Shown: positions 1-7,296 of the stretch, piece by piece
Numbering within the stretch: the stretch's first letter is position 1
How the letters are laid out: each line of letters opens with the position of its first letter
NCBI GenBank assembly: GCA_023439185.1
Contig: JAEXOR010000014.1
Coordinates: 18,287 to 82,286 of the forward strand
DNA from: Bacillota bacterium
GTDB lineage: Bacteria; Bacillota; Desulfotomaculia; Desulfotomaculales; Desulfallaceae
Direction: 5' to 3'
DNA length: 64,000 nucleotides
Position numbers and translations under genes: made by a program
The notes under the pieces: generated by a model
What the model saw: only the letters and a program-made list of their open reading frames with translations
What the model was told of the DNA's origin: nothing
Database searches by the model: none

Positions 1-549
1 GGTTCCATCCCGGGCGTCCCCCCGGGTAATCAGGCAGACTTCCCGCTTGCCCTCGTCCTTGTCCTTAATCAGGTATTCACCGGGAAAAGACAGCTTTGTT
101 TGCGGTCCCGACACAAATAATTTCAGATCATCATTTCCAGCCCCGGCATTGTCTTCGGCAACCTTCATCAGCTCCATACCGTTGTCGGGAACCAGGTAAA
201 ACTGCCGGTTGGACCAGGGAAGCTTATCCCTGATGATCCTTCCGGCCACCGTGGTAACGGAGCCGCCGAAGGGATAAGCCCGGGAGGGGTTCAGGAGCAA
301 ATGGCTCAGGATGTACCCCCGGCCCGGCGCCGGAATATCCGCTGTCAAGGTTTCCTTTTGAAAAACAGGCGCGGCAAACTCGAAACATGTTTCGCCGGGG
401 GCAAGATCCGTAAAGATAAAATACCCGCCCGTTTTATACAACGGACGTGTAATGATACCGTTCACGGCAATGCTGATTTCCGGAGCAAGCAGGGGCCTTT
501 TTCTGAACCGGTCCATTATTTTAAAAATCACAGAGATATGCGTTTCCAT
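1..549 (-). CDS. eCIS-associated beta-sandwich-like protein, 3' end outside window
   Basis: An open frame of 183 codons runs from an ATG at 549, preceded by an AGGGG site nine bases upstream, to the window edge without a stop, so the C terminus is missing. It begins METHISVIFKIMDRF and carries a segment around residues 28-60 (NGIITRPLYKTGGYFIFTDL) that resembles the carboxypeptidase-regulatory-like or BACON-like beta-sandwich modules often seen late in eCIS operons. It follows the DUF4255 gene by 17 bp in the same direction, so it is very probably the next gene of the structural operon. No signal peptide or membrane segment is seen. The role (surface decoration or accessory baseplate part) is inference from position only. 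Confidence 0.7.
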   Translation of the reverse strand, partial: METHISVIFKIMDRFRKRPLLAPEISIAVNGIITRPLYKTGGYFIFTDLAPGETCFEFAAPVFQKETLTADIPAPGRGYILSHLLLNPSRAYPFGGSVTTVAGRIIRDKLPWSNRQFYLVPDNGMELMKVAEDNAGAGNDDLKLFVSGPQTKLSFPGEYLIKDKDEGKREVCLITRGDARDGT

Positions 550-566
550 GCTCAAGCACCCCTTGG

Positions 567-1157
567 TTATTCCCGCTTCTGTTCCAGGCCGAGCTTGGCG
601 CTGATTACCCTGGCGCCCACAGGCCTTACGCGGTTGGATTCTATACTTACAGGAGTGATATAAAGACCGAAAGACGGTTTGACAATTTTACTCGCGTTGT
701 TCCATATTTTGCCGAGCTCGTCGTTGTTCAGCCTGATCTGTTGCAGCTGTAATCCGGCGGCGCTATTGGCCAGTGAACCTACCAGGCCGGCGGCGGGGAT
801 AACCGGGTTGTCCCGTACGATTTGCAGCGCCCGGCCGATAATCCGGTATTCGTCGGTCAGCCGGGTTGAAACCGGGGCTTTGGAATGGGCTGTGAGCAGG
901 GTATGGCAACGGAGCTGCAAAGGGGCGTACCTTTCCAGCTGCATATTATCCGGATCGACGGCAAAGCCCGCGTTTAATCCCGAATCATTGTGCTCTTCGA
1001 TATTATAAATCCAGACCGTCAACTGAAAATCCTCGGGTTCCTGGGGAGTGCACAACCCGATGGATTCCGGGCTGTTGACCGGCAGCGGCGTCATTTCTTT
1101 TTTTAACAGCTCCACCAGAGATTGACCCGCTTCATAAATGGCATTATAATCTCCCAT
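567..1157 (-). CDS. DUF4255 / Pvc16-N family tail cap (terminator) protein
   Basis: A 196-residue protein of the DUF4255 family, whose Afp16/Pvc16 members cap the distal end of the sheath and tube in eCIS particles. The family pattern is visible: an N-terminal helix (IYEAGQSLVELL), a central strand set with LTVWIYNIEEH, then YAPLQLRCHTLLTAHS and LTDEYRIIGRALQIVRDNPVI, and a C-terminal TPVSIESNRVRPVGARV. The ATG at 1157 is preferred over a TTG two codons upstream because AAGGAAGA lies about seven bases before it. It is the expected last structural component and confirms that the cluster is an eCIS. Confidence in the family is high; its role here rests on Afp/PVC. Confidence 0.85.
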   Translation of the reverse strand: MGDYNAIYEAGQSLVELLKKEMTPLPVNSPESIGLCTPQEPEDFQLTVWIYNIEEHNDSGLNAGFAVDPDNMQLERYAPLQLRCHTLLTAHSKAPVSTRLTDEYRIIGRALQIVRDNPVIPAAGLVGSLANSAAGLQLQQIRLNNDELGKIWNNASKIVKPSFGLYITPVSIESNRVRPVGARVISAKLGLEQKRE

Positions 1158-1188
1158 TGGCAATCTTCCTTTTCGCTCTTCTACTCAT

Positions 1189-2049
1189 TTACGGATTCCC
1201 TTCCCCGGTCAGGAAGATGGGATCGTCGACTTGCTTGATGTCCCTTGAGATATAACCTTGCAGGCTGCAATCAAGTTCATATAAAATCTTTGCGTACCCG
1301 GCTTTGCTTTCCAGGGCGTCTATGCGGACCGCTTCCTTCACGGCGGCGGCTGTCTCCAACCCTTCCTGATCCACTTTCCCCATCTTGAAATCCCTTTGCG
1401 CCGCAATGAGTTTTTCTCCGGCCTCAATATAAGCTGAAACGGCTGCGCCCAACTCCCCGTAAACCAAAAGCACCGCACTCATTTTTTTGGTGAGTTCCCC
1501 GGCGTCCGGACGCTGCTGGGCCCAGGCGGGAAGGGATAACTTCCCGGCATCGGTAATCAGATAAGCCGACTCATATTGAAAACCGTCGGCGATAGCCGCA
1601 CCCGTCATCTTGGCAAAGATTTTTTGGCCATTTTCCTCCTGCATCCGGTAATAATTCAAATCAAAACCGTTTTGAGCCAGGGCCTTTTTTAAGGCTTCAC
1701 CGGTCTCCGCCTTGGTCTTGCCCATTTTGATCTCTTTTTCGGCTTGGACCAGCTGTTTTTGTAATTGTTGTTGTTCGGCCTGCAGGTACGTTATTTTTTG
1801 CCGGGCCAAATCCAGATCAATGACCAACAGGGCCAAATCCAAAGCCACCCCGTTAGCCTGGGCTACATCAATGCCCGGCAGCGATGCCGGGTCCTCCGGT
1901 GCGGCATCCACGGGTTGGATGCTTATCGCCCAGGCAGCCCTGACGGCCTGCCCCAACGTAGTGATTTTGGTGTTTTCCGCCAGGGCGGCGCTTCCCTGCA
2001 CGAGCAGCAAGAAACCGAGGAACAGAAGCAAACTCAACCCTTTTTTCAT
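1189..2049 (-). CDS. Secreted helical protein of unknown function, eCIS accessory
   Basis: A 286-residue protein with a clear cleavable signal peptide (MKKGLSLLLFLGFLLLVQ then SAALAEN). The mature part is mostly helical, with coiled-coil-like Q/E/K-rich stretches around residues 85-115 (LQAEQQQLQKQLVQAEKEIK) and further alanine-rich helices. There are no cysteines suggesting a lipoprotein. The ATG at 2049 has GGGAGG seven bases upstream and is preferred over the TTG at 2073, which would overlap the MORN gene. It sits between the MORN protein and the cap gene in the same operon. An exported protein inside an otherwise cytoplasmic particle operon is unusual. I do not recognise a family; an extracytoplasmic partner of the neighbouring membrane proteins is an inference. 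Confidence 0.75.
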   Translation of the reverse strand: MKKGLSLLLFLGFLLLVQGSAALAENTKITTLGQAVRAAWAISIQPVDAAPEDPASLPGIDVAQANGVALDLALLVIDLDLARQKITYLQAEQQQLQKQLVQAEKEIKMGKTKAETGEALKKALAQNGFDLNYYRMQEENGQKIFAKMTGAAIADGFQYESAYLITDAGKLSLPAWAQQRPDAGELTKKMSAVLLVYGELGAAVSAYIEAGEKLIAAQRDFKMGKVDQEGLETAAAVKEAVRIDALESKAGYAKILYELDCSLQGYISRDIKQVDDPIFLTGEGNP

Positions 2050-2069
2050 GGCCTGTCCTCCCTGTTCCG

Positions 2070-3707
2070 TCAATTAAACCCCAGACTGACGAAGTCGGCT
2101 TTATTTAACCCTAATTCCTGGAAGTAAACCATATCATACCCGGCCGGCCTGGCATCGCCCGCTCCGGCTTCCGAGCTGCTTTCTTTTTCCCCTTGAGCCT
2201 CGTCCTGCGGCCCCAGCACGGGATAATACTCCAGCACGACCACTTTTTCCGTTTCCGGTTCAATCCAGCAGCAGACGCCGTAACCTTCATAAATAGCCTG
2301 GTAATAGTTCATAACGCTCCGATCAATCCCCAAAAAACCGGCGGCATTTCCGTCCGGCCGGCCGCTTCCTTCTTCACCCTTTTCATAGCTGCCCGGAGGT
2401 TCCCACTGCTCCGGTTCCCCGGTGAGGAGGACGTTTTCCTTCCGGAGCAGCCTGTAGGCGGTTACCAGCCTGGCCTCTTCCGTTTCGCCGGCGTAAGTAA
2501 ACTTTAAGACCAGGCCGAATTTCCGGTTATATAAGAAAAAGAAATCCTCCCGGGAAGTATCCTCGGCCAGCCCCTTGGGGAAAGCGGCATAGATATCGGC
2601 CGCGGGCATCGTAAACAGCACCCCGTAAGCAATGTCGTTACCGGCAAAGGATCCGGAGTAAGTTAACCCCGTCCGTATATCGGTCAGGGTTCCCGTTCCC
2701 GACAGCATATTCTCCTGGAAGCCGCCCTCATAATACAACTGATTGTTTTTAAATAATTTACCTTCACCGCTTGCCTGACCGGCCAAAAAGTCCCCCTCGT
2801 ACCACAGGGAATCCCGAACAACCGTCAGCTTTCCCGCTCCGTCGTACAAACCGTTCAAGAAGGAACCGGCATAAACCAATGCTCCCGAATCGTCATAATA
2901 GCGGCCTGCGCCGTTAAAAAGGCCCGTCGCGAAGTCCCCCTCATAGATTTTGACTCCTTTTTCATTGAACAACAGGCCTTTACCGGCATACAAATCGCCC
3001 TGGAAGGCGCCCCTGTATTTTTCTTTCCCGTTGGGATGATAGGCTACCCCCTCCCCCTCCAGGCAGCCTTCGGCATAGGTCCCTTCAGATACTAAAACAT
3101 CTCCGTCAAAAAGCCTTCCCTGGCCCGAACGTTTACCCTGGCTGAACTCACCCTTGTAAACCGTGCCGTCCCCGAAATAAAGCTCTCCTGTCCCGTCATA
3201 TTTCCCGGCTGCAAAATTACCCGCGTACTTCAGTGCTCCGGTTTCTTCAAACTCCTCGCCATGACCAACGGCCAGCCCGTCCTCCAACCGTCCTGCAAAC
3301 TTCAATTGTTCCTTCTCTTCATCGTAGTAGATCCGGACCTTGCCGTTGTAGTCCGCCAGCCGGGGCTCGGAAACATGAAATTGGGCCGTCAGTGCCTTGC
3401 CGACAAACCAGGGCCAGGCGAAATGATAGACAAACAGGGGGCCGGCGATGATAATCACGGTCAGGATCACCAGCAAAGACTTGGCAATAAACACCGGTCC
3501 GGCATCCACAAAATCTTCCCGTTTCTCCGGCCGCATCTTAACCTTGGCCAGTAAGGCGGCAAAAAACTTGGGGATCTTGTTTAAAAGTTTACTGATGTTG
3601 GTCATGCTGGCAATTTTATATTTTACAATCGCAAATGGTCTGAGGGCCACGCTTCTCAGCGTACGGTAGGCCATTTGCAGGTTTCTCATCAGCAGCGTGA
3701 TAAACAT
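2070..3707 (-). CDS. Membrane-anchored MORN-repeat protein, eCIS accessory
   Basis: A 545-residue protein. A basic N-terminal region of about 70 residues precedes one membrane segment at about 73-95 (SLLVILTVIIIAGPLFVYHF). About ten MORN repeats follow between residues 135 and 365, with units such as YAGNFAAGKYDGTGELYF, YKGEFSQGKRSGQGRLF and YEGDFATGLFNGAGRYY. A C-terminal domain of about 170 residues (acidic, linker near EKGEEGSGRPDG) has no family I recognise. The ATG at 3707 has AGGAGG five bases upstream. MORN repeats are elongated beta-hairpin arrays that bind lipids or proteins. The topology probably puts the repeats outside the cytoplasmic membrane, because the basic end precedes the anchor. 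Its place among eCIS genes suggests a scaffold or docking role; that is inference. Confidence 0.8.
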   Translation of the reverse strand: MFITLLMRNLQMAYRTLRSVALRPFAIVKYKIASMTNISKLLNKIPKFFAALLAKVKMRPEKREDFVDAGPVFIAKSLLVILTVIIIAGPLFVYHFAWPWFVGKALTAQFHVSEPRLADYNGKVRIYYDEEKEQLKFAGRLEDGLAVGHGEEFEETGALKYAGNFAAGKYDGTGELYFGDGTVYKGEFSQGKRSGQGRLFDGDVLVSEGTYAEGCLEGEGVAYHPNGKEKYRGAFQGDLYAGKGLLFNEKGVKIYEGDFATGLFNGAGRYYDDSGALVYAGSFLNGLYDGAGKLTVVRDSLWYEGDFLAGQASGEGKLFKNNQLYYEGGFQENMLSGTGTLTDIRTGLTYSGSFAGNDIAYGVLFTMPAADIYAAFPKGLAEDTSREDFFFLYNRKFGLVLKFTYAGETEEARLVTAYRLLRKENVLLTGEPEQWEPPGSYEKGEEGSGRPDGNAAGFLGIDRSVMNYYQAIYEGYGVCCWIEPETEKVVVLEYYPVLGPQDEAQGEKESSSEAGAGDARPAGYDMVYFQELGLNKADFVSLGFN

Positions 3708-3719
3708 GCTTTCCTCCTG

Positions 3720-6506
3720 TTAACGCCTTTTCTCCAGCTCGTAAATAGTGGTATAAGTTTCCTGCTTCTGCTCCGAACGCAGGTTGTGTTCGGCAAGATA
3801 CATGTAATTGCGGGCTGCTCCATCCTGTGAGGAATACTTGATAATATCCATAAAAATATTTCTGGCATTGGTATAATCTTTTTTCATAAACAGGCTGACC
3901 CCCAGGTCAAAGCGTTGAGCGTGGACCTCCTTTGCTTTCAGCAAGGAGTAAGGATCGCTGTCATACATATCAAATAATTCGATTTCCTCTTCCCTGATCA
4001 CCACTTCGCCGATTTTCCTGCTGCGATAGACCCCCGCCGGCAAAGCCTTGAGCAGTTCCCTGGTACAGGCGATATAAATATCACTGTCAAAACAAATCTG
4101 CACGATCGGTTCGGCCTTTTGCGCCTCCTCGGAAATGGCCGTCGGTTCCATCCGTTTTTCCTCTCCAATGAACCCCAGCATGATATTGCCCTTGGAAACA
4201 AAAATGCGGACATCCACCTCGCCCCGGCCTTTGCCTCTCCTTTCCGTGTTTAAAGCCTCCAACACCTCGCGGATCCTTATCGCCACCCGCAGAACATCTT
4301 CCGGCCGGGTTTCAAATAAGGCGTTTAGGCCGTCGGGAAGAAAATCATAAACCGTGCCGTCGCCCTCGCTCACCACGGGCGCCACGTTTTCAAAGACATC
4401 ATTAATATTGGAGAAAATCTCTTCGGTCTTTTCACCCATGCCGTTTTGAAACCTGAAACGCAAAAATAACATCACCACATTTTCCTTAAGCGCCTGTGAT
4501 TTTTTACCCACGTTTTCCAGCTGGGTTTCGCCCAGAATTTCCAGAAATCTCAGCGGCACAAACCTGTAGTAGGATTGATTTAATTTATTCAGGCTGTTGG
4601 TGGTAGCCAGGATACTGTAGGACAGGTCCTGAACGGAATCGGCCAGGTCTTCGATCTCGTCGCCTGAGGTGATGGCAATTTCGCTGGCGTAGTTGCCTTG
4701 GGCAATTCTATCCACACTGCTTTTCAGCTTCCTGACGTTATGGACCGTAAAATATTCCACCAGCATGACCAGCAGCACCAGGACCAGGCCGATAATCCCC
4801 ATGTAGAAGGCAATGGCGCCGGTCATATCGGAGATGTATTGCTCAAGGACATCCAGTTCCACAGCCATGCTGAGGAGCACCGGAGAACCGGCAAAAGTCA
4901 TCCCGGTGGGCATAAGCAGGCAGAGCTCTTTACCCCTGGGGGTCATGACCTCAAAAGAATTGATCGTCTTATTTTCACTCTCTTTAATCAGCCTGGTAAA
5001 CTCAGTACCATAACCAAGCCGGGCGGCGGGAAAGCCCTGTTCGTAGCGCTCGTTGGAAGCCGCCACCACGCCCCGGCCGTCCTCGGCCGTGATCAGGCTG
5101 AACCGGGCTTTATTCAGGTTTACATAGCTATTGGGCGCCCGGTCATTGCCCGGGGCCGCGAAAAGGGCGTAATTCTCCCTGAAGTGCTCAAAGAAAGCAG
5201 CCGCCTGAACGGTATCCAGTTCGTTTCCCCCCGGGGCGGCGACATAATCCTCGCAGGAAGCAGCCACCATTTGCCCTGCTTTCATCTGCTCCGTCAGGTG
5301 CACATTGCCGATCATCTCCGTAGACTGGGGGATGATAATATGGCTGGTCAGGATATACAAAGACAGGAAGATCACCCAGATTACCAGGCAGGCCTGCCTG
5401 AGCAGGATAGAAAACTTCATATGCAAAATATGGCAATAAAAATCCCATATCAGTAAGGAAAGGATCATAATTCCCGCCATAATGCCCGCCAGCAGGAACC
5501 AGCTACCCAGGTTGCTGCTGTCGGAGGAATCCGTCCTGCCGATTTCAGGCAGGAAGGCAAAGCCGCCCAGGAAGATCCGGTTCAGGTTTCCCTCATGCCA
5601 AACACCCGCAACATTGCCCGCGCTCCCCAGCGTCAGCGGACTAAGCTGGGCAAAGGTAATCCCGTCCCCTTCGGAAATCACTTTACTGCCCTTCATGACC
5701 AGGGAAGGCTCCAGTGTTGAGGCGGAGGAAATATATATATTACCGCTCACCGCATCCTGAAAATAAAACTGGCTGCCGGCAAACCAGAACCGGTCGACAA
5801 TCACCTGCTCGCTGAACCGGTAAAAAACATCCGCCTCGTTTTGGGATTTTTTCAGCAGGGTACCGCCTTCCAGGCTAAAAACCACGTCACCCGAGGGCAG
5901 TACATAAAACGCATTGATCCGGTCCGCTATTTGGGCTATGGAATAGGAACCAGTTTTTTTTACCGGTTCCGCGGACCCCTTGGCATAAGCAAAAAATTCC
6001 AGGGTTGTGCCGTTTTGAAAGCCGAAATACAGATTTCTATCGTCATCGCTCATTGCCGAAATAAGCCGGAATTTGCTGTCATAGTCCCGCTCCGCCTGGC
6101 TGTGAAAAATTTTGGCCACAAAGCTGCCGTCATCCCGGAACATATAGACTACTGCCTGATTAATCCGGGAAGAGTTGGGCGTCCTGCCATAGACGGTGAT
6201 AAACAGGTTTTTATCCTGGTCGACATAAATGTTGTCGAAAATGCCTTGCCCGATCACTTGCGAGGAAATGTTTTTCTTATAAGACTGCCGTCCTGTGGAA
6301 TCTACGCTAACCAGATAAGATTGGTCCTTTTCCTTCCTGATGAAATAAATATTTCCGCTTCTGTCCACACCGTGGGCGTACTCCAGCAGCATTTCGTCAC
6401 CGGTCCGCCTAAAAAGGCCGGCCATAAGATCATCGGCCACAAAGATGAATCCCAGCGAACTGAGCACAGCGATAATAATTAACAAACTGATTGCTTTCTT
6501 ATTCAA
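3720..6506 (-). CDS. Multi-pass membrane sensor with HAMP, degenerate class III cyclase and TPR-like tail
   Basis: A 928-residue protein with a TTG start and GGGAGG seven bases upstream. Order: membrane segment at 7-24; a repetitive beta-rich region at 45-330 with propeller-like units (DRSGNIYFIRK, DQDKNLFITVYG, DDDRNLYFGF); membrane segments at 335-354 and 372-391; an extracytoplasmic region at about 392-564; a membrane segment at 565-586; HAMP at 587-640; a cyclase-homology domain at 674-850; and a helical repeat at 860-910. The cyclase domain keeps DFLPDGLNALF and the GFIGEEKR region, but the first metal Asp of the usual FxDI motif is replaced (FLRF). The transition-state Asn/Arg segment reads SEEAQKAEP, so it is probably catalytically dead. 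It lies in the eCIS operon next to MORN and pseudokinase-like genes. A signal-receiving or firing-trigger role is inference. Confidence 0.8.
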   Translation of the reverse strand: MNKKAISLLIIIAVLSSLGFIFVADDLMAGLFRRTGDEMLLEYAHGVDRSGNIYFIRKEKDQSYLVSVDSTGRQSYKKNISSQVIGQGIFDNIYVDQDKNLFITVYGRTPNSSRINQAVVYMFRDDGSFVAKIFHSQAERDYDSKFRLISAMSDDDRNLYFGFQNGTTLEFFAYAKGSAEPVKKTGSYSIAQIADRINAFYVLPSGDVVFSLEGGTLLKKSQNEADVFYRFSEQVIVDRFWFAGSQFYFQDAVSGNIYISSASTLEPSLVMKGSKVISEGDGITFAQLSPLTLGSAGNVAGVWHEGNLNRIFLGGFAFLPEIGRTDSSDSSNLGSWFLLAGIMAGIMILSLLIWDFYCHILHMKFSILLRQACLVIWVIFLSLYILTSHIIIPQSTEMIGNVHLTEQMKAGQMVAASCEDYVAAPGGNELDTVQAAAFFEHFRENYALFAAPGNDRAPNSYVNLNKARFSLITAEDGRGVVAASNERYEQGFPAARLGYGTEFTRLIKESENKTINSFEVMTPRGKELCLLMPTGMTFAGSPVLLSMAVELDVLEQYISDMTGAIAFYMGIIGLVLVLLVMLVEYFTVHNVRKLKSSVDRIAQGNYASEIAITSGDEIEDLADSVQDLSYSILATTNSLNKLNQSYYRFVPLRFLEILGETQLENVGKKSQALKENVVMLFLRFRFQNGMGEKTEEIFSNINDVFENVAPVVSEGDGTVYDFLPDGLNALFETRPEDVLRVAIRIREVLEALNTERRGKGRGEVDVRIFVSKGNIMLGFIGEEKRMEPTAISEEAQKAEPIVQICFDSDIYIACTRELLKALPAGVYRSRKIGEVVIREEEIELFDMYDSDPYSLLKAKEVHAQRFDLGVSLFMKKDYTNARNIFMDIIKYSSQDGAARNYMYLAEHNLRSEQKQETYTTIYELEKRR

Positions 6507-6518
6507 ATCCAGGCCTCC

Positions 6519-7268
6519 CTAAACGGTTTCGGGAAAAAATCTGTCTTTTTTCTTTTTTAAACGCTGTTTCAGTCGCCGCACCAGGTAGGCCGGCCAGGTT
6601 TCCTTGAGCAGGCTCCGGTGCTCTTGGAGCAATGCTTCGCTAATCTCCTTCCACCTGGAAAAGGCTGTACCGACGGTTTCATTTTCGTTTTTGCGCAGGC
6701 TGTCGATGTACTCCCAGAGACCGTCGGGTACATACCGGTTTTTTACAAAAACGCACTCTAAGAGGACGGCCAGCTTTTGGCCTTTAAAGGGCAGTCCGTC
6801 ATCCTTCCGGGGACGAATCAAATAATTAATCCGTACTTTTTGGGACTTATCCGCGACAACAAGGTGCTCCGGCTCCAGGCAGGAAGCGGCGATAAAATCA
6901 GCCGCCACGTCCAGGATCAGGCACTCCTTCAGCAGTCTGCCGGCATAATTAACGCGTTCTTCAAAATCAACCCGGTTATCCCGCCGGAAATATTCCCGCA
7001 GCTTAACCCCCTGGTGATAGGCAAATACGGCCATTATATTATGTGTTCCCGACATGACCCGGATAAAGTCCGGGAATTGCTCCCGGTTTAAATTAAAGAA
7101 AGCCGGCAAAAAGCGCCTGATGTCTGCATCGTCTTCATAGATCAAAAAAATCAACGGCTTGTAATCATTGTTGGTTTCCACATCAATACAAAGGCAGGCT
7201 TTATAGTTGTCCTGCTCTTCGAGTACCTCAAGCACCTGGTATTTACCGTCCTGAATAAGCGACCTCAT
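6519..7268 (-). CDS. Possible pseudokinase-like protein, eCIS accessory
   Basis: A 249-residue soluble protein. The start ATG at 7268 has GGGGGT about five bases upstream. Its layout recalls a protein kinase fold: an N-lobe-like opening (LIQDGKYQVLEVLEEQDNYK, then strands CLCIDVET and LIFLIYEDD), a hinge/helix region (MAVFAYHQGVKLREYF), a long helix, and a loop EPEHLVVADKSQKVRINYLI at the place of the catalytic and DFG loops. None of the VAIK lysine, HRD or DFG residues is present. The C terminus is strongly basic (RLKQRLKKKKDRFF), which could contact membrane or nucleic acid. It lies between the YxGKxLTARDF gene and the cyclase-like sensor. The kinase relationship is pattern-based and needs structure prediction; it could be an unrelated fold. 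Confidence 0.6.
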   Translation of the reverse strand: MRSLIQDGKYQVLEVLEEQDNYKACLCIDVETNNDYKPLIFLIYEDDADIRRFLPAFFNLNREQFPDFIRVMSGTHNIMAVFAYHQGVKLREYFRRDNRVDFEERVNYAGRLLKECLILDVAADFIAASCLEPEHLVVADKSQKVRINYLIRPRKDDGLPFKGQKLAVLLECVFVKNRYVPDGLWEYIDSLRKNENETVGTAFSRWKEISEALLQEHRSLLKETWPAYLVRRLKQRLKKKKDRFFPETV

Positions 7269-7296
7269 AGTAACCCCCATGAAAGAATTGCCGGTT

